Source of the DNA: JAITWN01 sp964388175
GTDB taxonomy: Bacteria > Pseudomonadota > Gammaproteobacteria > SZUA-140
Length of the DNA: 36,415 bases
Direction: 5' to 3'
NCBI GenBank assembly: GCA_964388175.1
Contig: CAYLYS010000022.1
Location: 1 to 36,415 of the forward strand
In this document: in pieces, positions 16,126 to 24,734 of the stretch
Layout of the letters: each line of letters opens with the position of its first letter
Numbering within the stretch: position 1 is the stretch's first letter
Notes under the pieces: model-generated
What the model saw: only the letters and a program-made list of their open reading frames with translations
Told to the model about the DNA's origin: nothing
Databases searched by the model: none
Position numbers and translations under genes: made by a program

Positions 16126-16953
16126 ATGAATGATCTGCTCAACAATCCCGTGATCCAGTCGGCGCTCATTCCCTTCGTGGTGGCTTTCGCCGCCGCCTGG
16201 GGCCTGCGCCGCATCAATGCCACCGCCGCCGGTCTCGCTTTCGCGCTCGCCTGCGCGGTGGCGATCTACTTCATCATCGGCTTCCAGTTCACCCCGCTCA
16301 CCAGTACGCGCAAGCTGGTGCTGGCGGGCGCGGGCGGCGTCGCGCTCGGGCTGCTGGCCGATCTGCTGCTGCGCCAGCATCGTCTGCGGCCGTGGCTGCT
16401 GGCCGCCGCCGGCGCGGCGGTGGCGCTGTGGTTGATCTGGCCGCGGGTGGCGCGGCTCGACGGCACGGCGCTGTGGCTGATGCTGATCTGCGCCCCGGCG
16501 TATGCCGCCTGGCTGCTGGCGAGTATCGACGGTCTCAGCTCGCGCCCGGTGAATCTCGTCATCGCCGTACTCGCGCTCGGCATCGGCACGGCGGTGAGTG
16601 CGGTGCTCGGTTCCTCGGCGCTGCTCGGCCAACTCGGCGGCGTGGTCGCCGCCGCGGCCGGCGCCTATGCGCTGCTCTTCATCGTCACCGGCGAGTTCCG
16701 GCCCGGCGGCGCCTTCACTGTTGCCGCCGCGACCCTGCTCGCGCTCATCGCCGTTTCCACCATCGTCTTCGCGCGCCAGCTGCCCTGGTACATCCTGCTG
16801 CCGCTGGCGCTGATCCCGGTGCTGGCACGGCTGCCGGTTCCCGCGCACTGCGGCGTGATCACGCGCAGCCTGCTGCTCACGCTTTATACCGCCCCCGCCG
16901 CCGCGCTTGCCATCGGGCTTGCCTGGCGCATCACCGGCGCACCGTCTTTCTAG
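16126..16953 (+). CDS. Polytopic membrane protein of unknown function
   Basis: A 275-residue protein made almost wholly of hydrophobic segments, about nine or ten. Examples lie near residues 9-27, 33-53, 62-80, 88-105, 116-132, 143-162, 168-187, 197-216, 221-238 and 250-270. I see no catalytic motif or soluble domain and cannot name the family. The ATG at 16126 follows the divergent lysR region, so the LysR protein may regulate it. YceI follows 39 bases downstream on the same strand. YceI genes are often paired with a cytochrome b561, but this protein lacks the histidine pairs that would coordinate haem. Confidence 0.75.
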   Translation: MNDLLNNPVIQSALIPFVVAFAAAWGLRRINATAAGLAFALACAVAIYFIIGFQFTPLTSTRKLVLAGAGGVALGLLADLLLRQHRLRPWLLAAAGAAVALWLIWPRVARLDGTALWLMLICAPAYAAWLLASIDGLSSRPVNLVIAVLALGIGTAVSAVLGSSALLGQLGGVVAAAAGAYALLFIVTGEFRPGGAFTVAAATLLALIAVSTIVFARQLPWYILLPLALIPVLARLPVPAHCGVITRSLLLTLYTAPAAALAIGLAWRITGAPSF

Positions 16954-16992
16954 TCTTTCCAGTCTCAAACCATGACCTTCAAGGAGATACCA

Positions 16993-17565
16993 ATGCGTTC
17001 AGCGATATTTGCTCTCAGCCTGGCTGTCACCGCCGTTCCGTTCGCCGCCACCGCGGCACCGGTTGCCCACACCATCGACGGATCGCACAGCTACGCCCAT
17101 TTCGAAATCGATCATCTCGGCTTCTCGACGCTGCGTGGCCGCTTCAACAAGACCGAAGGCCGCATCGTCATCGATGAAGCCAACAAGACCGGCTCGGTCG
17201 ATGTCACCATCGACGCCGAATCCATCGACACCGGCTTCGACCGGCGCGACAACCACCTGCGCAATCCGGATTTCTTCAACGCCGCGGAATTCCCCGACAT
17301 CACCTACAAGTCGTCCAAGGTCACGCTGAAAGGCGACGGCACCGCGACGGTGGAAGGCAATCTCACCATCCTCGGCGTCAGCAAGCCGGTGACGCTGAAC
17401 GTCGAGCGCATCCGCTGCGGCGCCAACCCGATGAACCAGAAGCAGACTTGCGGCTTCGACGCCACGGCGCAGATCAAGCGTTCCGACTTCGGCGTCAGCT
17501 ACGCGCTGCCCGCCGTCGGCGACGACATCAAGATCCTGCTCAACGTGGAAGCTGTCCGCGATTAA
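16993..17565 (+). CDS. YceI-family periplasmic protein
   Basis: Secreted lipocalin-like protein; YceI members bind isoprenoid chains such as those of quinones in a beta-barrel. A Sec signal occupies residues 1-22 (MRSAIFALSLAVTAVPFAATAA). The mature protein begins with the family pattern HTIDGSHSYAHFEIDHLGFS and contains GRFNKTEGRIVIDE, FNAAEFPDITYKSS and LTILGVSKPVTLNV. The start at 16993 is fixed by an AAGGAG ribosome site 7 bases upstream; a further ATG at 16972 lacks one and would spoil the signal peptide. The product is 190 aa, normal for the family. A strong terminator follows. Confidence 0.93.
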   Translation: MRSAIFALSLAVTAVPFAATAAPVAHTIDGSHSYAHFEIDHLGFSTLRGRFNKTEGRIVIDEANKTGSVDVTIDAESIDTGFDRRDNHLRNPDFFNAAEFPDITYKSSKVTLKGDGTATVEGNLTILGVSKPVTLNVERIRCGANPMNQKQTCGFDATAQIKRSDFGVSYALPAVGDDIKILLNVEAVRD

Positions 17566-17587
17566 TCCCCCCGCTGAGATCCGTCCG

Positions 17588-17626
17588 GCGAGGTTCGTTC
17601 CGTCAGGGAGCGGGCCTCGCTTTTTT
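17588..17626 (+). terminator. Rho-independent terminator after yceI
   Basis: GCGAGG ... CCTCGC closes an outer stem around an inner stem (CGTTCC / GGGAGCG), followed at once by TTTTTT (17621-17626) and more pyrimidines. Good intrinsic terminator form. Confidence 0.8.
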
Positions 17627-17666
17627 CTCTTCTGTTTTCCTTTTCTTCTGCCGCGAGCCGAATCAC

Positions 17667-18329
17667 ATGAGCACTGACAGCCTGTCCCTGAGTGAGGCGC
17701 TCCACCACTATCTGCTGTCGGTATCCCTGCGCGAAACACCGGTGCAGCGCGCACTGCGCCTGGAGACCGACCGTCTGGCCGAAGCCAATATGCGCACCGC
17801 CGCCGAGCAGGCGCAGTTGCTGGCGCTGCTGATCAGGCTGACCGGTGCACGGCGCGTCCTGGAAATCGGCACCTTCACCGGCTACGGCACGCTCGCCATG
17901 GCGCTCGCGCTGCCCGCGGACGGCCGCATCGTCGCCTGCGACGTCAGCGAAAAATGGACCGCGATCGCGCGCACCCACTGGGCGCAGGCCGGCGTCGCCA
18001 ACCGCATCGAGCTGCGCCTGGCGCCGGCGCTGGATACGCTGGAGCAGCTGAGCGCCGCGGGGGAAAACGGGCGCTTCGACTTCGCCTACATCGATGCCGA
18101 CAAGCGCAATCTGCAGGGGTATTACGAACACTGTCTGTCGCTGGTGCGCAGCGGCGGCCTGATCGCCATCGACAATGTGCTGTGGGGCGGACGCGTCATC
18201 GACGCGAATGACCAGGAAGCCGGCACCGCCGCGATCCGCGCCTTCAATGCGGGCCTGCTGCACGATGAACGCGTCGATATCAGTCTGGTGCCGATCGGCG
18301 ATGGCCTGACGCTGGCGCGTCGCCGCTGA
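17667..18329 (+). CDS. SAM-dependent O-methyltransferase (Methyltransf_3 / caffeoyl-CoA type)
   Basis: A 220-residue class I methyltransferase. Motif I is VLEIGTFTGYGTLAMAL, where SAM binds. YIDADKRNLQGYYEHCL carries the metal- and substrate-binding Asp of the cation-dependent O-methyltransferase group, and GGLIAIDNVLWGGRV is the motif around the second Asp-Asn metal site. Substrates in this family are catechol-like phenols, but bacterial members are rarely characterised. The ATG at 17667 is chosen because homology starts just after it; the frame is open further up through the yceI terminator. It sits alone between that terminator and the end of the chemotaxis cluster, which converges on it. 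Confidence 0.92.
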   Translation: MSTDSLSLSEALHHYLLSVSLRETPVQRALRLETDRLAEANMRTAAEQAQLLALLIRLTGARRVLEIGTFTGYGTLAMALALPADGRIVACDVSEKWTAIARTHWAQAGVANRIELRLAPALDTLEQLSAAGENGRFDFAYIDADKRNLQGYYEHCLSLVRSGGLIAIDNVLWGGRVIDANDQEAGTAAIRAFNAGLLHDERVDISLVPIGDGLTLARRR

Positions 18330-18335
18330 TCGTCC

Positions 18336-18419
18336 GATCGATCGGCTTCTGATCGATCATCGCCCCAACATCGATCACCCACATCGATTACCAATATCGA
18401 GCACCAGCGTCGATTATCG
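18336..18419. repeat. Palindromic and 13-bp tandem repeats between converging genes
   Basis: Two copies of the self-complementary GATCGATC (18336-18343, 18351-18358) can form an 8-bp hairpin. They are followed by four degenerate tandem 13-mers at 18368-18419 (for example ACATCGATCACCC, then ACATCGATTACCA). The whole lies between the O-methyltransferase stop and the cheB stop and may end transcription from both sides. No T-run is present. Confidence 0.6.
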
Positions 18420-18427
18420 GCGCAGCC

Positions 18428-19519
18428 TCAGCCGGTCGAAGCGTTCGCTCCCGACCCCGCCGTCGCCTGCAGCAGGGCGCGCGCGATATCGGCGATGCCG
18501 AGCACTCGCGTCGCCGCACCCAGGCGCACCGCTTCGCCGGGCATGCCCCAGACCACGCTGCTGCGTTCATCCTGGGCAATGGTCAGGGCGCCGGCATCGC
18601 GCATTTCCTTCAGACCCGCCGCACCGTCCTCACCCATGCCGGTCAGGATCACACCCACGGCATTGGGCCCGGCGTTCTGCGCCACCGAGCGGAACATGAC
18701 GTCCACGCTCGGCCGGTGGCGGTTCACCGCCGGCCCGTCGCTCAACCGGCAGATGTAGCGGCTGCCGTCACGCACTACCAGCAGATGACTGCCGCCCGGC
18801 GCGATGAGGCAGTGGCCGGGCAGGATCTGCTGGCCGTCCTGCGCCTCGACCACGGTCATTGGCGACTCACGGTTCATGCGCGCCGCGAACGGACCGCTGA
18901 ACGCCGCCGGGATATGCTGCGAGATGACGATGCCCGGCGCATCGGCCGGCATGCGGATCAGAATTTCCTTGATCGCTTCGGTGCCGCCGGTCGATGCGCC
19001 GATGGCGATGAGGCGCTCGGTGGTGCGGAAATGGCCGGGGCTTTCGCGCTTGAGCACGACGTCGGCGCTGTGCCGTGGCGTCACGTTCACCACCGTGGCG
19101 GTCGTCTGGGTGCGCGGCTGCACGCGCGCCGCCAGCTTCACCTTGGCGACGATCTCCTCGCGGTAATCCTCCAGCGTATGGGCGAGATCGATCTTCGGCT
19201 TAGACACGAAATCGACCGCGCCGAGTTCGAGCGCACGCAGCGTCACATCGGCGCTGCGCTCGGTGAGGGAAGACACCATCACCACCGGCATCGGCCGCAG
19301 ACGCATCAGATTGGACAGGAAGGTGACGCCGTCCATCTTCGGCATCTCGACGTCGAGGGTCAGCACGTCGGGATTGAGGCTCTTGATCTTCTCGCGCGCG
19401 ACGTAGGGATCGTGCGCCGTGCCGACGACCTCGATCTCCGCATCGGAGGCGAGCATGCGCGAGAGCAGCTGCCGCACCAGCGCGGAGTCGTCTATGATCA
19501 GTACGCGAATCTTCTTCAT
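18428..19519 (-). CDS. cheB: Chemotaxis protein-glutamate methylesterase / glutamine deamidase CheB
   Basis: Removes methyl groups from, and deamidates, chemoreceptors, so that adaptation balances CheR. The receiver domain is at residues 4-125 with phospho-acceptor Asp56 in TLDVEMPKMDG. The esterase domain has a complete triad: Ser176 (GASTGGTE), His202 (SQHIPAAF) and Asp298 (TGMGEDGA). Spacings of 26 and 96 residues equal those of the enterobacterial enzyme. The ATG at 19519 has GGAG about 10 bases upstream; the open frame beyond it overlaps cheD. The product is 363 aa. It is the last gene of the minus-strand chemotaxis cluster, 50 bases after cheD. Confidence 0.96.
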   Translation of the reverse strand: MKKIRVLIIDDSALVRQLLSRMLASDAEIEVVGTAHDPYVAREKIKSLNPDVLTLDVEMPKMDGVTFLSNLMRLRPMPVVMVSSLTERSADVTLRALELGAVDFVSKPKIDLAHTLEDYREEIVAKVKLAARVQPRTQTTATVVNVTPRHSADVVLKRESPGHFRTTERLIAIGASTGGTEAIKEILIRMPADAPGIVISQHIPAAFSGPFAARMNRESPMTVVEAQDGQQILPGHCLIAPGGSHLLVVRDGSRYICRLSDGPAVNRHRPSVDVMFRSVAQNAGPNAVGVILTGMGEDGAAGLKEMRDAGALTIAQDERSSVVWGMPGEAVRLGAATRVLGIADIARALLQATAGSGANASTG

Positions 19520-19569
19520 CTCGTTGAGCTCCAACCGCTCCGGATGGCACGCCGGGAACAGCCCATCCT

Positions 19570-20220
19570 TCAGAACAGGGTGATGTCTCCCTCCAGGCGA
19601 CGGCGCGCCAGCTCCTGCAGGTAGGCCTTCTCGCGCTCGGCGATGGTGTCGTTGTGCAGCTTGTAAAGCTTCTTCACGTAGACCTTGCCGGTCGACGGCA
19701 GGTAATAGACCTTGCGCGGATGAACGTCGCCGAGATCGCTGGCGAGCAGGCGCAGATTTTCCGCTCTGAGGTAGGCAAGCACGAAATCGATGTTCTTGCG
19801 CCCGACGTCGATCATCTGCGCGAGGATTCTGCCGCCGCCGAACACCTTCACCTCCAGGTTGCGACGCGTGCCGCCGTGCTTGAGGATATCGTTGATCAGT
19901 TTCTCCATGGCGTGGCTGCCATAGCGGGTGGAACTGTCGATGCCAGCGGCGCTCCAGCTGCCACCCGCACCGCTGTTGTCGACCGGCAGCATGAAGTGGT
20001 TCATTCCGCCGACGCCGCTTTCGGCATCGCGCACGCAAGCCGATACGCAGGAACCGAGCACGGTCACCAGCAGCTCGTCGTTGCACGTCACATAATATTC
20101 GCCCGGCAAGACCTTGGCCGCGACGCAGCCGTGGCTGCGGTCCCAGTAGCGATTGATGTGTTCGAAGCCGGGCAGGGCCGGCATTACGCGGCTTTCGCTG
20201 CGATCGGTACTGCTGCTCAT
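19570..20220 (-). CDS. cheD: Chemoreceptor glutamine deamidase CheD
   Basis: Deamidates specific receptor glutamines to make methylatable glutamates, and in some species works with CheC. The catalytic Cys58 (TVLGSCVSACV) and His75 (GGMNHFMLP) lie 17 residues apart as in characterised CheD. The motif KVFGGGRILAQMIDVGRKN follows. The 216-residue form has an N-terminal extension of about 30 residues relative to Thermotoga CheD, as is common in proteobacteria. The ATG at 20220 overlaps the cheR stop (ATGA), so the two are coupled. No cheC is seen; CheZ is the phosphatase here. Confidence 0.95.
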   Translation of the reverse strand: MSSSTDRSESRVMPALPGFEHINRYWDRSHGCVAAKVLPGEYYVTCNDELLVTVLGSCVSACVRDAESGVGGMNHFMLPVDNSGAGGSWSAAGIDSSTRYGSHAMEKLINDILKHGGTRRNLEVKVFGGGRILAQMIDVGRKNIDFVLAYLRAENLRLLASDLGDVHPRKVYYLPSTGKVYVKKLYKLHNDTIAEREKAYLQELARRRLEGDITLF

Positions 20221-21095
20221 GAACGCGCTTCCCGCGCGCTTTCGCGGCGGCGATAGATGGTGCGTCCGATCAGATCGAAGCGGTCGGATACCTTGAACAG
20301 GGTTTCCGAATGACCGATGAACAGATGTCCATGCGGCTGCATAATGTTCGCATAGCGTTCGAACAGGCGGCGCTGCGTCGGCTTGTCGAAATAGATGACG
20401 ACGTTGCGGCAGAAAATGACGTCGAAAGGCCCGCGCATCGGCCACTCCTCCATCAGATTGAGCTGACGGAAAGAGATCAGATCGCGGATGTCGTCGCGCA
20501 CGCGAATCTTGCCGGCATTGTCGCCGCTGCCCTTGCTGAGGAAGCGCCGGCGATGATGATCCGGCACGTCCTTGATGCGTTCCTCGGGATAGATGCCGTT
20601 CTTCGCGCGTTCGATGACGTTGGTGTCGATGTCGGTGGCGAGGATCTTCACGTCCCAGCCCCGGTTCACCGGCACCGCTTCGCGCACCGTCATGGCGATG
20701 GAATAGGGTTCCTCGCCGGTCGAACACCCGGCTGACCAGATGCGGATGCGGCGGCTCTCGGCATTGCTGCGCAGCAACTCCGGCAGCACGCTCTCGCGCA
20801 GATGATCGAAATGATAGGACTCGCGGAAGAACGCCGTCAGATTGGTGGTGATGGCGTTGACCAGTTCGTGCAGCTCTTCCACATGGTGTTCCAGATGGGC
20901 GCAGTACTGGGCGAAGCTGCCGAGCTCGAGACTGCGCAGCCGCTTCGACAGACGGCCATAGACCAGTTCACGCTTGTGATCGGCGAGCGAGATCCCGGTC
21001 CGCTCCATGACCAGGCGGCGGATGAAATCGAAATCTCCGTCGGTGAAAGTCAGTTCGTGGCGAAAATCGCCGCCGGTCCGCTCCGTTGCGGTCAT
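20217..21095 (-). CDS. cheR: Chemotaxis protein methyltransferase CheR
   Basis: Methylates receptor glutamates using SAM. The N-terminal helical domain (about residues 17-85) includes GISLADHKRELVYGRLSKRL. The SAM domain has IWSAGCSTGEEPYSIAM (motif I), ILATDIDTNVIERAKNGIY, and FDVIFCRNVVIYFDKPTQRR with the conserved N-V-x-I-Y. TTNLTAFFRE is the family's substrate-site segment. The product is 292 aa. It follows the PAS receptor gene by 15 bases and overlaps cheD by 4. One of the two receptors in this cluster ends in a CheR-docking pentapeptide. Confidence 0.96.
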   Translation of the reverse strand: MTATERTGGDFRHELTFTDGDFDFIRRLVMERTGISLADHKRELVYGRLSKRLRSLELGSFAQYCAHLEHHVEELHELVNAITTNLTAFFRESYHFDHLRESVLPELLRSNAESRRIRIWSAGCSTGEEPYSIAMTVREAVPVNRGWDVKILATDIDTNVIERAKNGIYPEERIKDVPDHHRRRFLSKGSGDNAGKIRVRDDIRDLISFRQLNLMEEWPMRGPFDVIFCRNVVIYFDKPTQRRLFERYANIMQPHGHLFIGHSETLFKVSDRFDLIGRTIYRRRESAREARS

Positions 21096-21110
21096 GATAT
21101 TCCGCCGCGA

Positions 21111-22787
21111 TCAGCCGAACGCCCGCTGACGGGACGCGCGTGCAGCACGTCCGCCCGGCGACGCGGCGGCGGAGGCGGGCGATCCCGCTGGCGCGGCGAA
21201 TGTCGATGTCGCGATGGGTTTCCTGGCAGGGGTAACGGCAGACGTACTGGCGGAACTGCGGAAGAAGGCGACCATATCGACCAGGCCGGCGGCTTCATCG
21301 GCAACCACCTGGCTCACGCGCGCCGCTTCCTCGACCAGCGACGCGTTCTGCTGCGTCACCTGATCCATCTGCATCACCGCGGTGCTGACCTGCGAGATGC
21401 CGGCCGATTGTTCGCGGCTGGCGGCATCGATGTCGGCGACGATGGTCGTGACCTTGACGACACCATCGACGATGCCCATCAGCGTGCGTCCCGAAGCGTT
21501 GACCAACTGCGTGCCGTCTTCCACCTTGACCACCGTGTCCTCGATGAGGTTCTTGATCTCTCGCGCCGAAGCCGCGCTGCGCTGCGCCAGATTGCGCACC
21601 TCGCCCGCGACCACGGCGAAACCGCGGCCCTGCTCGCCGGCGCGCGCCGCTTCGACCGCGGCGTTGAGCGCGAGCAGATTGGTCTGGAAGGCGATCTCGT
21701 CGATCACCGCGCTGATGTCGGCGATGCGCTTGCTCGCGACATTGATTTCATTCATCGCCTGCACCGCTCTGTTCACCACCTCGCCGCCTTTCTCGGCCGA
21801 TGCGCGCGTCTCTTCCATCAGGCGGCTGGCCTGGCTGACGTTGCCGGCGTTTTCCTTCACCGTGCTGGTGAGTTCTTCCATGCTCGAAGCGGTCTCCTCC
21901 AGCGAGGAAGCCTGCGATTCGGTGCGCCGCGACAGATTGGCAATACCATCGGCGATGCGGGCGCCGGCTTCGCCGACCGAAGTGGCCTTGGCGGTGACAT
22001 CGGAAACCACGCCGTGCAGCGTGCCTTTCATCACGTCGAGCGCGTACAGCAGTTCGGCGAAATCGCCGCTGCCGTTCAGATTCATGTTCACATTGAGATC
22101 ACCGGCGGCGAGCGCCTGCGATACCCGCACCGCTTCGCGCAGCGGACGCACCACCAGCGCACGCAGATGCAATGCCATGAATCCGATCAACGATACGTTG
22201 ATCAGCATGGCGAGCACAGGATGCACGTTCAGCGCCCACAGCGTGGCCGACGTCGTTATCAGCGCGGTGGCCCACATCATCAGACTGGCCTGGATGCCGG
22301 AGCGCTTGAGCCTGTCGACGATGCCCATCAGGCCGCGCCGCATGACGCGCCCTTCACTGACGCGCAGATGCCCGGCCTTGCCTTCGCGCATCAGGCGATA
22401 GGTCTGTTCTGCCCACTCGACCTGCGCGCGCGTCGGTTTCGTACGCAGGGACAGATAACCGGTGATGCTGTCGCCCTCGCGCACCGGCGTGACGTTGGCA
22501 TCCACCCAGTAGTAGTCACCGTTCTTGCAGCGGTTCTTGACCATGCCGCGCCAGGACTTGCCGGCCTTGAGCGTCTGCCACAGATCGGCGAAAGCGGCCT
22601 CGGGCATGTCGGGGTGGCGCACGACGTTGTGCGCCTTACCCATGATTTCCGCGACCGGAAAACCGCTGATGTCGATGAAGGCACGATTGGCGTAGGTGAT
22701 ACGGCCTTTCAGATCCGTCTTCGAGATGATGCGCTCATATTCACTGAAGTGGCGCTCCGTATCCGTAGTGTGACCATTGTGTCGCAC
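21111..22787 (-). CDS. Aer-like methyl-accepting chemotaxis protein with N-terminal PAS domain
   Basis: Energy or redox taxis receptor resembling Aer. The N-terminal PAS domain carries the Aer-type FAD-pocket pattern: HNVVRHPDMPEAAFADLW, then WRGMVKNRCKNGDYYWVDAN. Two adjacent membrane helices follow with no periplasmic domain, then a HAMP-like region and the signalling tip EIAFQTNLLALNAAVEAARA. The C-terminus is Ala/Ser/Pro-rich and lacks the CheR-docking pentapeptide. The start is the GTG at 22787, because GGGAGG lies 5 bases before it. A GTG eight codons upstream (22811) has a poorer context. The product is 558 aa. An open question is whether it binds FAD like Aer. Confidence 0.93.
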   Translation of the reverse strand: MRHNGHTTDTERHFSEYERIISKTDLKGRITYANRAFIDISGFPVAEIMGKAHNVVRHPDMPEAAFADLWQTLKAGKSWRGMVKNRCKNGDYYWVDANVTPVREGDSITGYLSLRTKPTRAQVEWAEQTYRLMREGKAGHLRVSEGRVMRRGLMGIVDRLKRSGIQASLMMWATALITTSATLWALNVHPVLAMLINVSLIGFMALHLRALVVRPLREAVRVSQALAAGDLNVNMNLNGSGDFAELLYALDVMKGTLHGVVSDVTAKATSVGEAGARIADGIANLSRRTESQASSLEETASSMEELTSTVKENAGNVSQASRLMEETRASAEKGGEVVNRAVQAMNEINVASKRIADISAVIDEIAFQTNLLALNAAVEAARAGEQGRGFAVVAGEVRNLAQRSAASAREIKNLIEDTVVKVEDGTQLVNASGRTLMGIVDGVVKVTTIVADIDAASREQSAGISQVSTAVMQMDQVTQQNASLVEEAARVSQVVADEAAGLVDMVAFFRSSASTSAVTPARKPIATSTFAAPAGSPASAAASPGGRAARASRQRAFG

Positions 22788-22876
22788 GCTTTCCTCCCTT
22801 TCCTTGCTCACGGCCGGAGCAACACTGGCGCCGCCGTGATGAATCCACTATTTCCCGGCCACTTGCGCAGCCCCGT

Positions 22877-24712
22877 TCAGAACTCCTGCCACTCCTCACC
22901 GGAGCGGCTCACGCCGCGGGCGACGGCAAGCGGCGCCGCTTCGCGCGCGGCCGGCTCGGCGGCGGGCTGCGACGACCACGGACGGTTCTCGCTGCGGCGC
23001 TCGGCGAATTCGGCCGAGGAAGATCCCGCCGTCTCCTGCGCCGATGAATGGGCCGAGGCATGAGCTGGCGCCTGGACCGGCGGACGCGCGGACGCGGTGG
23101 TGACCCTGCCGGCGCTCGCGCTGCGACGCTGCGCCGTCAGGCCATTCACCCTGAACGTGCCCATCAGATCGTTGAGCATCTCCGCCTGTTCTTCCATCGA
23201 ACGGCTGGCGGCGGCGGCTTCTTCGACCAGGGCAGCATTCTGCTGCGTCATTTCATCCATCTGCATCACCGCGCGATTGACCTGCTCGATGCCGGCAGCC
23301 TGTTCCTGGCTCGCCGCCGCGATCTCGGCGACGATGTCGGTCACCTTCTTCACGCTGGCGACGATATCGGCCAGCGTTTCGCCGGACTGCTGGACCAGCT
23401 GCGCACCGTCGTCGACCTTCTTCACCGAATCGCCGATCAGGCTCTTGATCTCCTTGGCGGAAGCGGCGGAGCGCTGGGCGAGGTTGCGCACTTCGGCGGC
23501 GACCACGGCGAAGCCGCGGCCCTGTTCACCGGCACGCGCCGCCTCGACCGCGGCGTTGAGCGCGAGCAGATTGGTCTGGAAGGCGATCTCGTCGATGACG
23601 CCGACGATATCGGCGACCTTGCGCGACGAGACGTTGATCTCACCCATGGCATCGACCGCACTCGCCACCACCTCGCCGCCGCGCTCGGCCGATTCACGCG
23701 CCGCATTGGCGAGCTGATTGGCCTGGCGCGCGCTGTCGGCGTTCTGCTTGACGGTGGAGGTGAGCTCTTCCATGGAGGAAGCGGTTTCCTCCAGCGAGGA
23801 CGCCTGTTCCTCGGTGCGCTGCGACAGATTCATATTGCCGGCGGCGATCTCGCGCGCACCGGTGCCGACCGAACCGCTCGCTTCCGCGGCGCGGGTGACC
23901 AGCTCGGCGAGACGCTCGCTCATTTCCTTCATCGCCCCCAGCATGCGGCCGGTCTCGTCCTTCGAGCGCACTTCGATGCGGTTGGTGAGATCGCCCTTGG
24001 CGATGGCGCCGGCGATGCGGATCGCTTCGTTCAGCGGATTGACGATGGCGCGCACCAGCAGATAGCCCATCAGCGCGGCGAGCAGAATGCCGATGAAAAC
24101 GCCGGCGATGGCGATATTGCGCACGGTGCCGTACATGGCGTTCGATTCCTCGTACGCCTGCTGCGCCAGCGCGACCTGCATATCGATGAGCGCGGTCACG
24201 TTCTCGGCCACCGGATAATAAAGTGCGTTGACGGCGTTGACCCAGTGGATCTGCGCCGGGATGATCAGATTGTTTCTCATCAGCTCCAGGGCGATACCGA
24301 GGCCCTGTTCGGCGAAGGTATGGAAGGCCTTGTTGAAGCGCTCGGCGAGCTCGGCTTCTTCCGCGCTGAGCTCGGTGCCGATGAAGGCGGCCCAGGTGCG
24401 ATCGATCTCGACCATGTTCTGCTCGACTTCGATGGCGCGCTGGCGCAGCTCCTCACGGGTGCGCGTCGGATTGTCGTCCGGCCGCATGATCGGCGCGCCC
24501 AGGGCGACGCGGCTGCGCAGCAGCAGCTGATCGATGGTGGTCAGCTGAGTGATCGGGATCACGCGTTCGTCATAGACGCTCGCCAGGCCCCGGTTCGAGC
24601 TGTTCATGCCATAAAGGCCTATCCCGCCGCATATCAGCAGCAGCGCCGACATGAAGCAAAGCACGGCGATCAGCCGCATCTTTATCGAAAGATTGTTCAG
24701 GATCGACATCAT
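22877..24712 (-). CDS. Methyl-accepting chemotaxis protein with four-helix-bundle sensor domain
   Basis: Transmembrane receptor of Tar/Tsr layout, about 611 aa. TM1 is near residues 13-35, followed by a periplasmic four-helix-type domain of some 150 residues. TM2 is near residues 195-218, followed by HAMP (NPLNEAIRIAGAIAKGDLTN) and the signalling tip EIAFQTNLLALNAAVEAARA. Methylation-region glutamate/glutamine pairs flank the tip. The C-terminus ends EEWQEF, which fits the x-aromatic-x-x-aromatic pentapeptide that tethers CheR and CheB. GGGAGGG precedes the tandem ATGs at 24712 and 24709; an ATG at 24778 would overlap the upstream cheW. Ligand unknown. Confidence 0.94.
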   Translation of the reverse strand: MMSILNNLSIKMRLIAVLCFMSALLLICGGIGLYGMNSSNRGLASVYDERVIPITQLTTIDQLLLRSRVALGAPIMRPDDNPTRTREELRQRAIEVEQNMVEIDRTWAAFIGTELSAEEAELAERFNKAFHTFAEQGLGIALELMRNNLIIPAQIHWVNAVNALYYPVAENVTALIDMQVALAQQAYEESNAMYGTVRNIAIAGVFIGILLAALMGYLLVRAIVNPLNEAIRIAGAIAKGDLTNRIEVRSKDETGRMLGAMKEMSERLAELVTRAAEASGSVGTGAREIAAGNMNLSQRTEEQASSLEETASSMEELTSTVKQNADSARQANQLANAARESAERGGEVVASAVDAMGEINVSSRKVADIVGVIDEIAFQTNLLALNAAVEAARAGEQGRGFAVVAAEVRNLAQRSAASAKEIKSLIGDSVKKVDDGAQLVQQSGETLADIVASVKKVTDIVAEIAAASQEQAAGIEQVNRAVMQMDEMTQQNAALVEEAAAASRSMEEQAEMLNDLMGTFRVNGLTAQRRSASAGRVTTASARPPVQAPAHASAHSSAQETAGSSSAEFAERRSENRPWSSQPAAEPAAREAAPLAVARGVSRSGEEWQEF

Positions 24713-24734
24713 TACCCTCCCGTGGACAAAACGA

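Noticed and set aside
16126..16953. Cytochrome b561 partner of YceI
   Set aside because: The membrane protein lacks the conserved haem-ligand histidines and has too many helices.
18368..18419. A CRISPR array
   Set aside because: The units are 13 bp, contiguous and degenerate, with no spacers and no cas genes.
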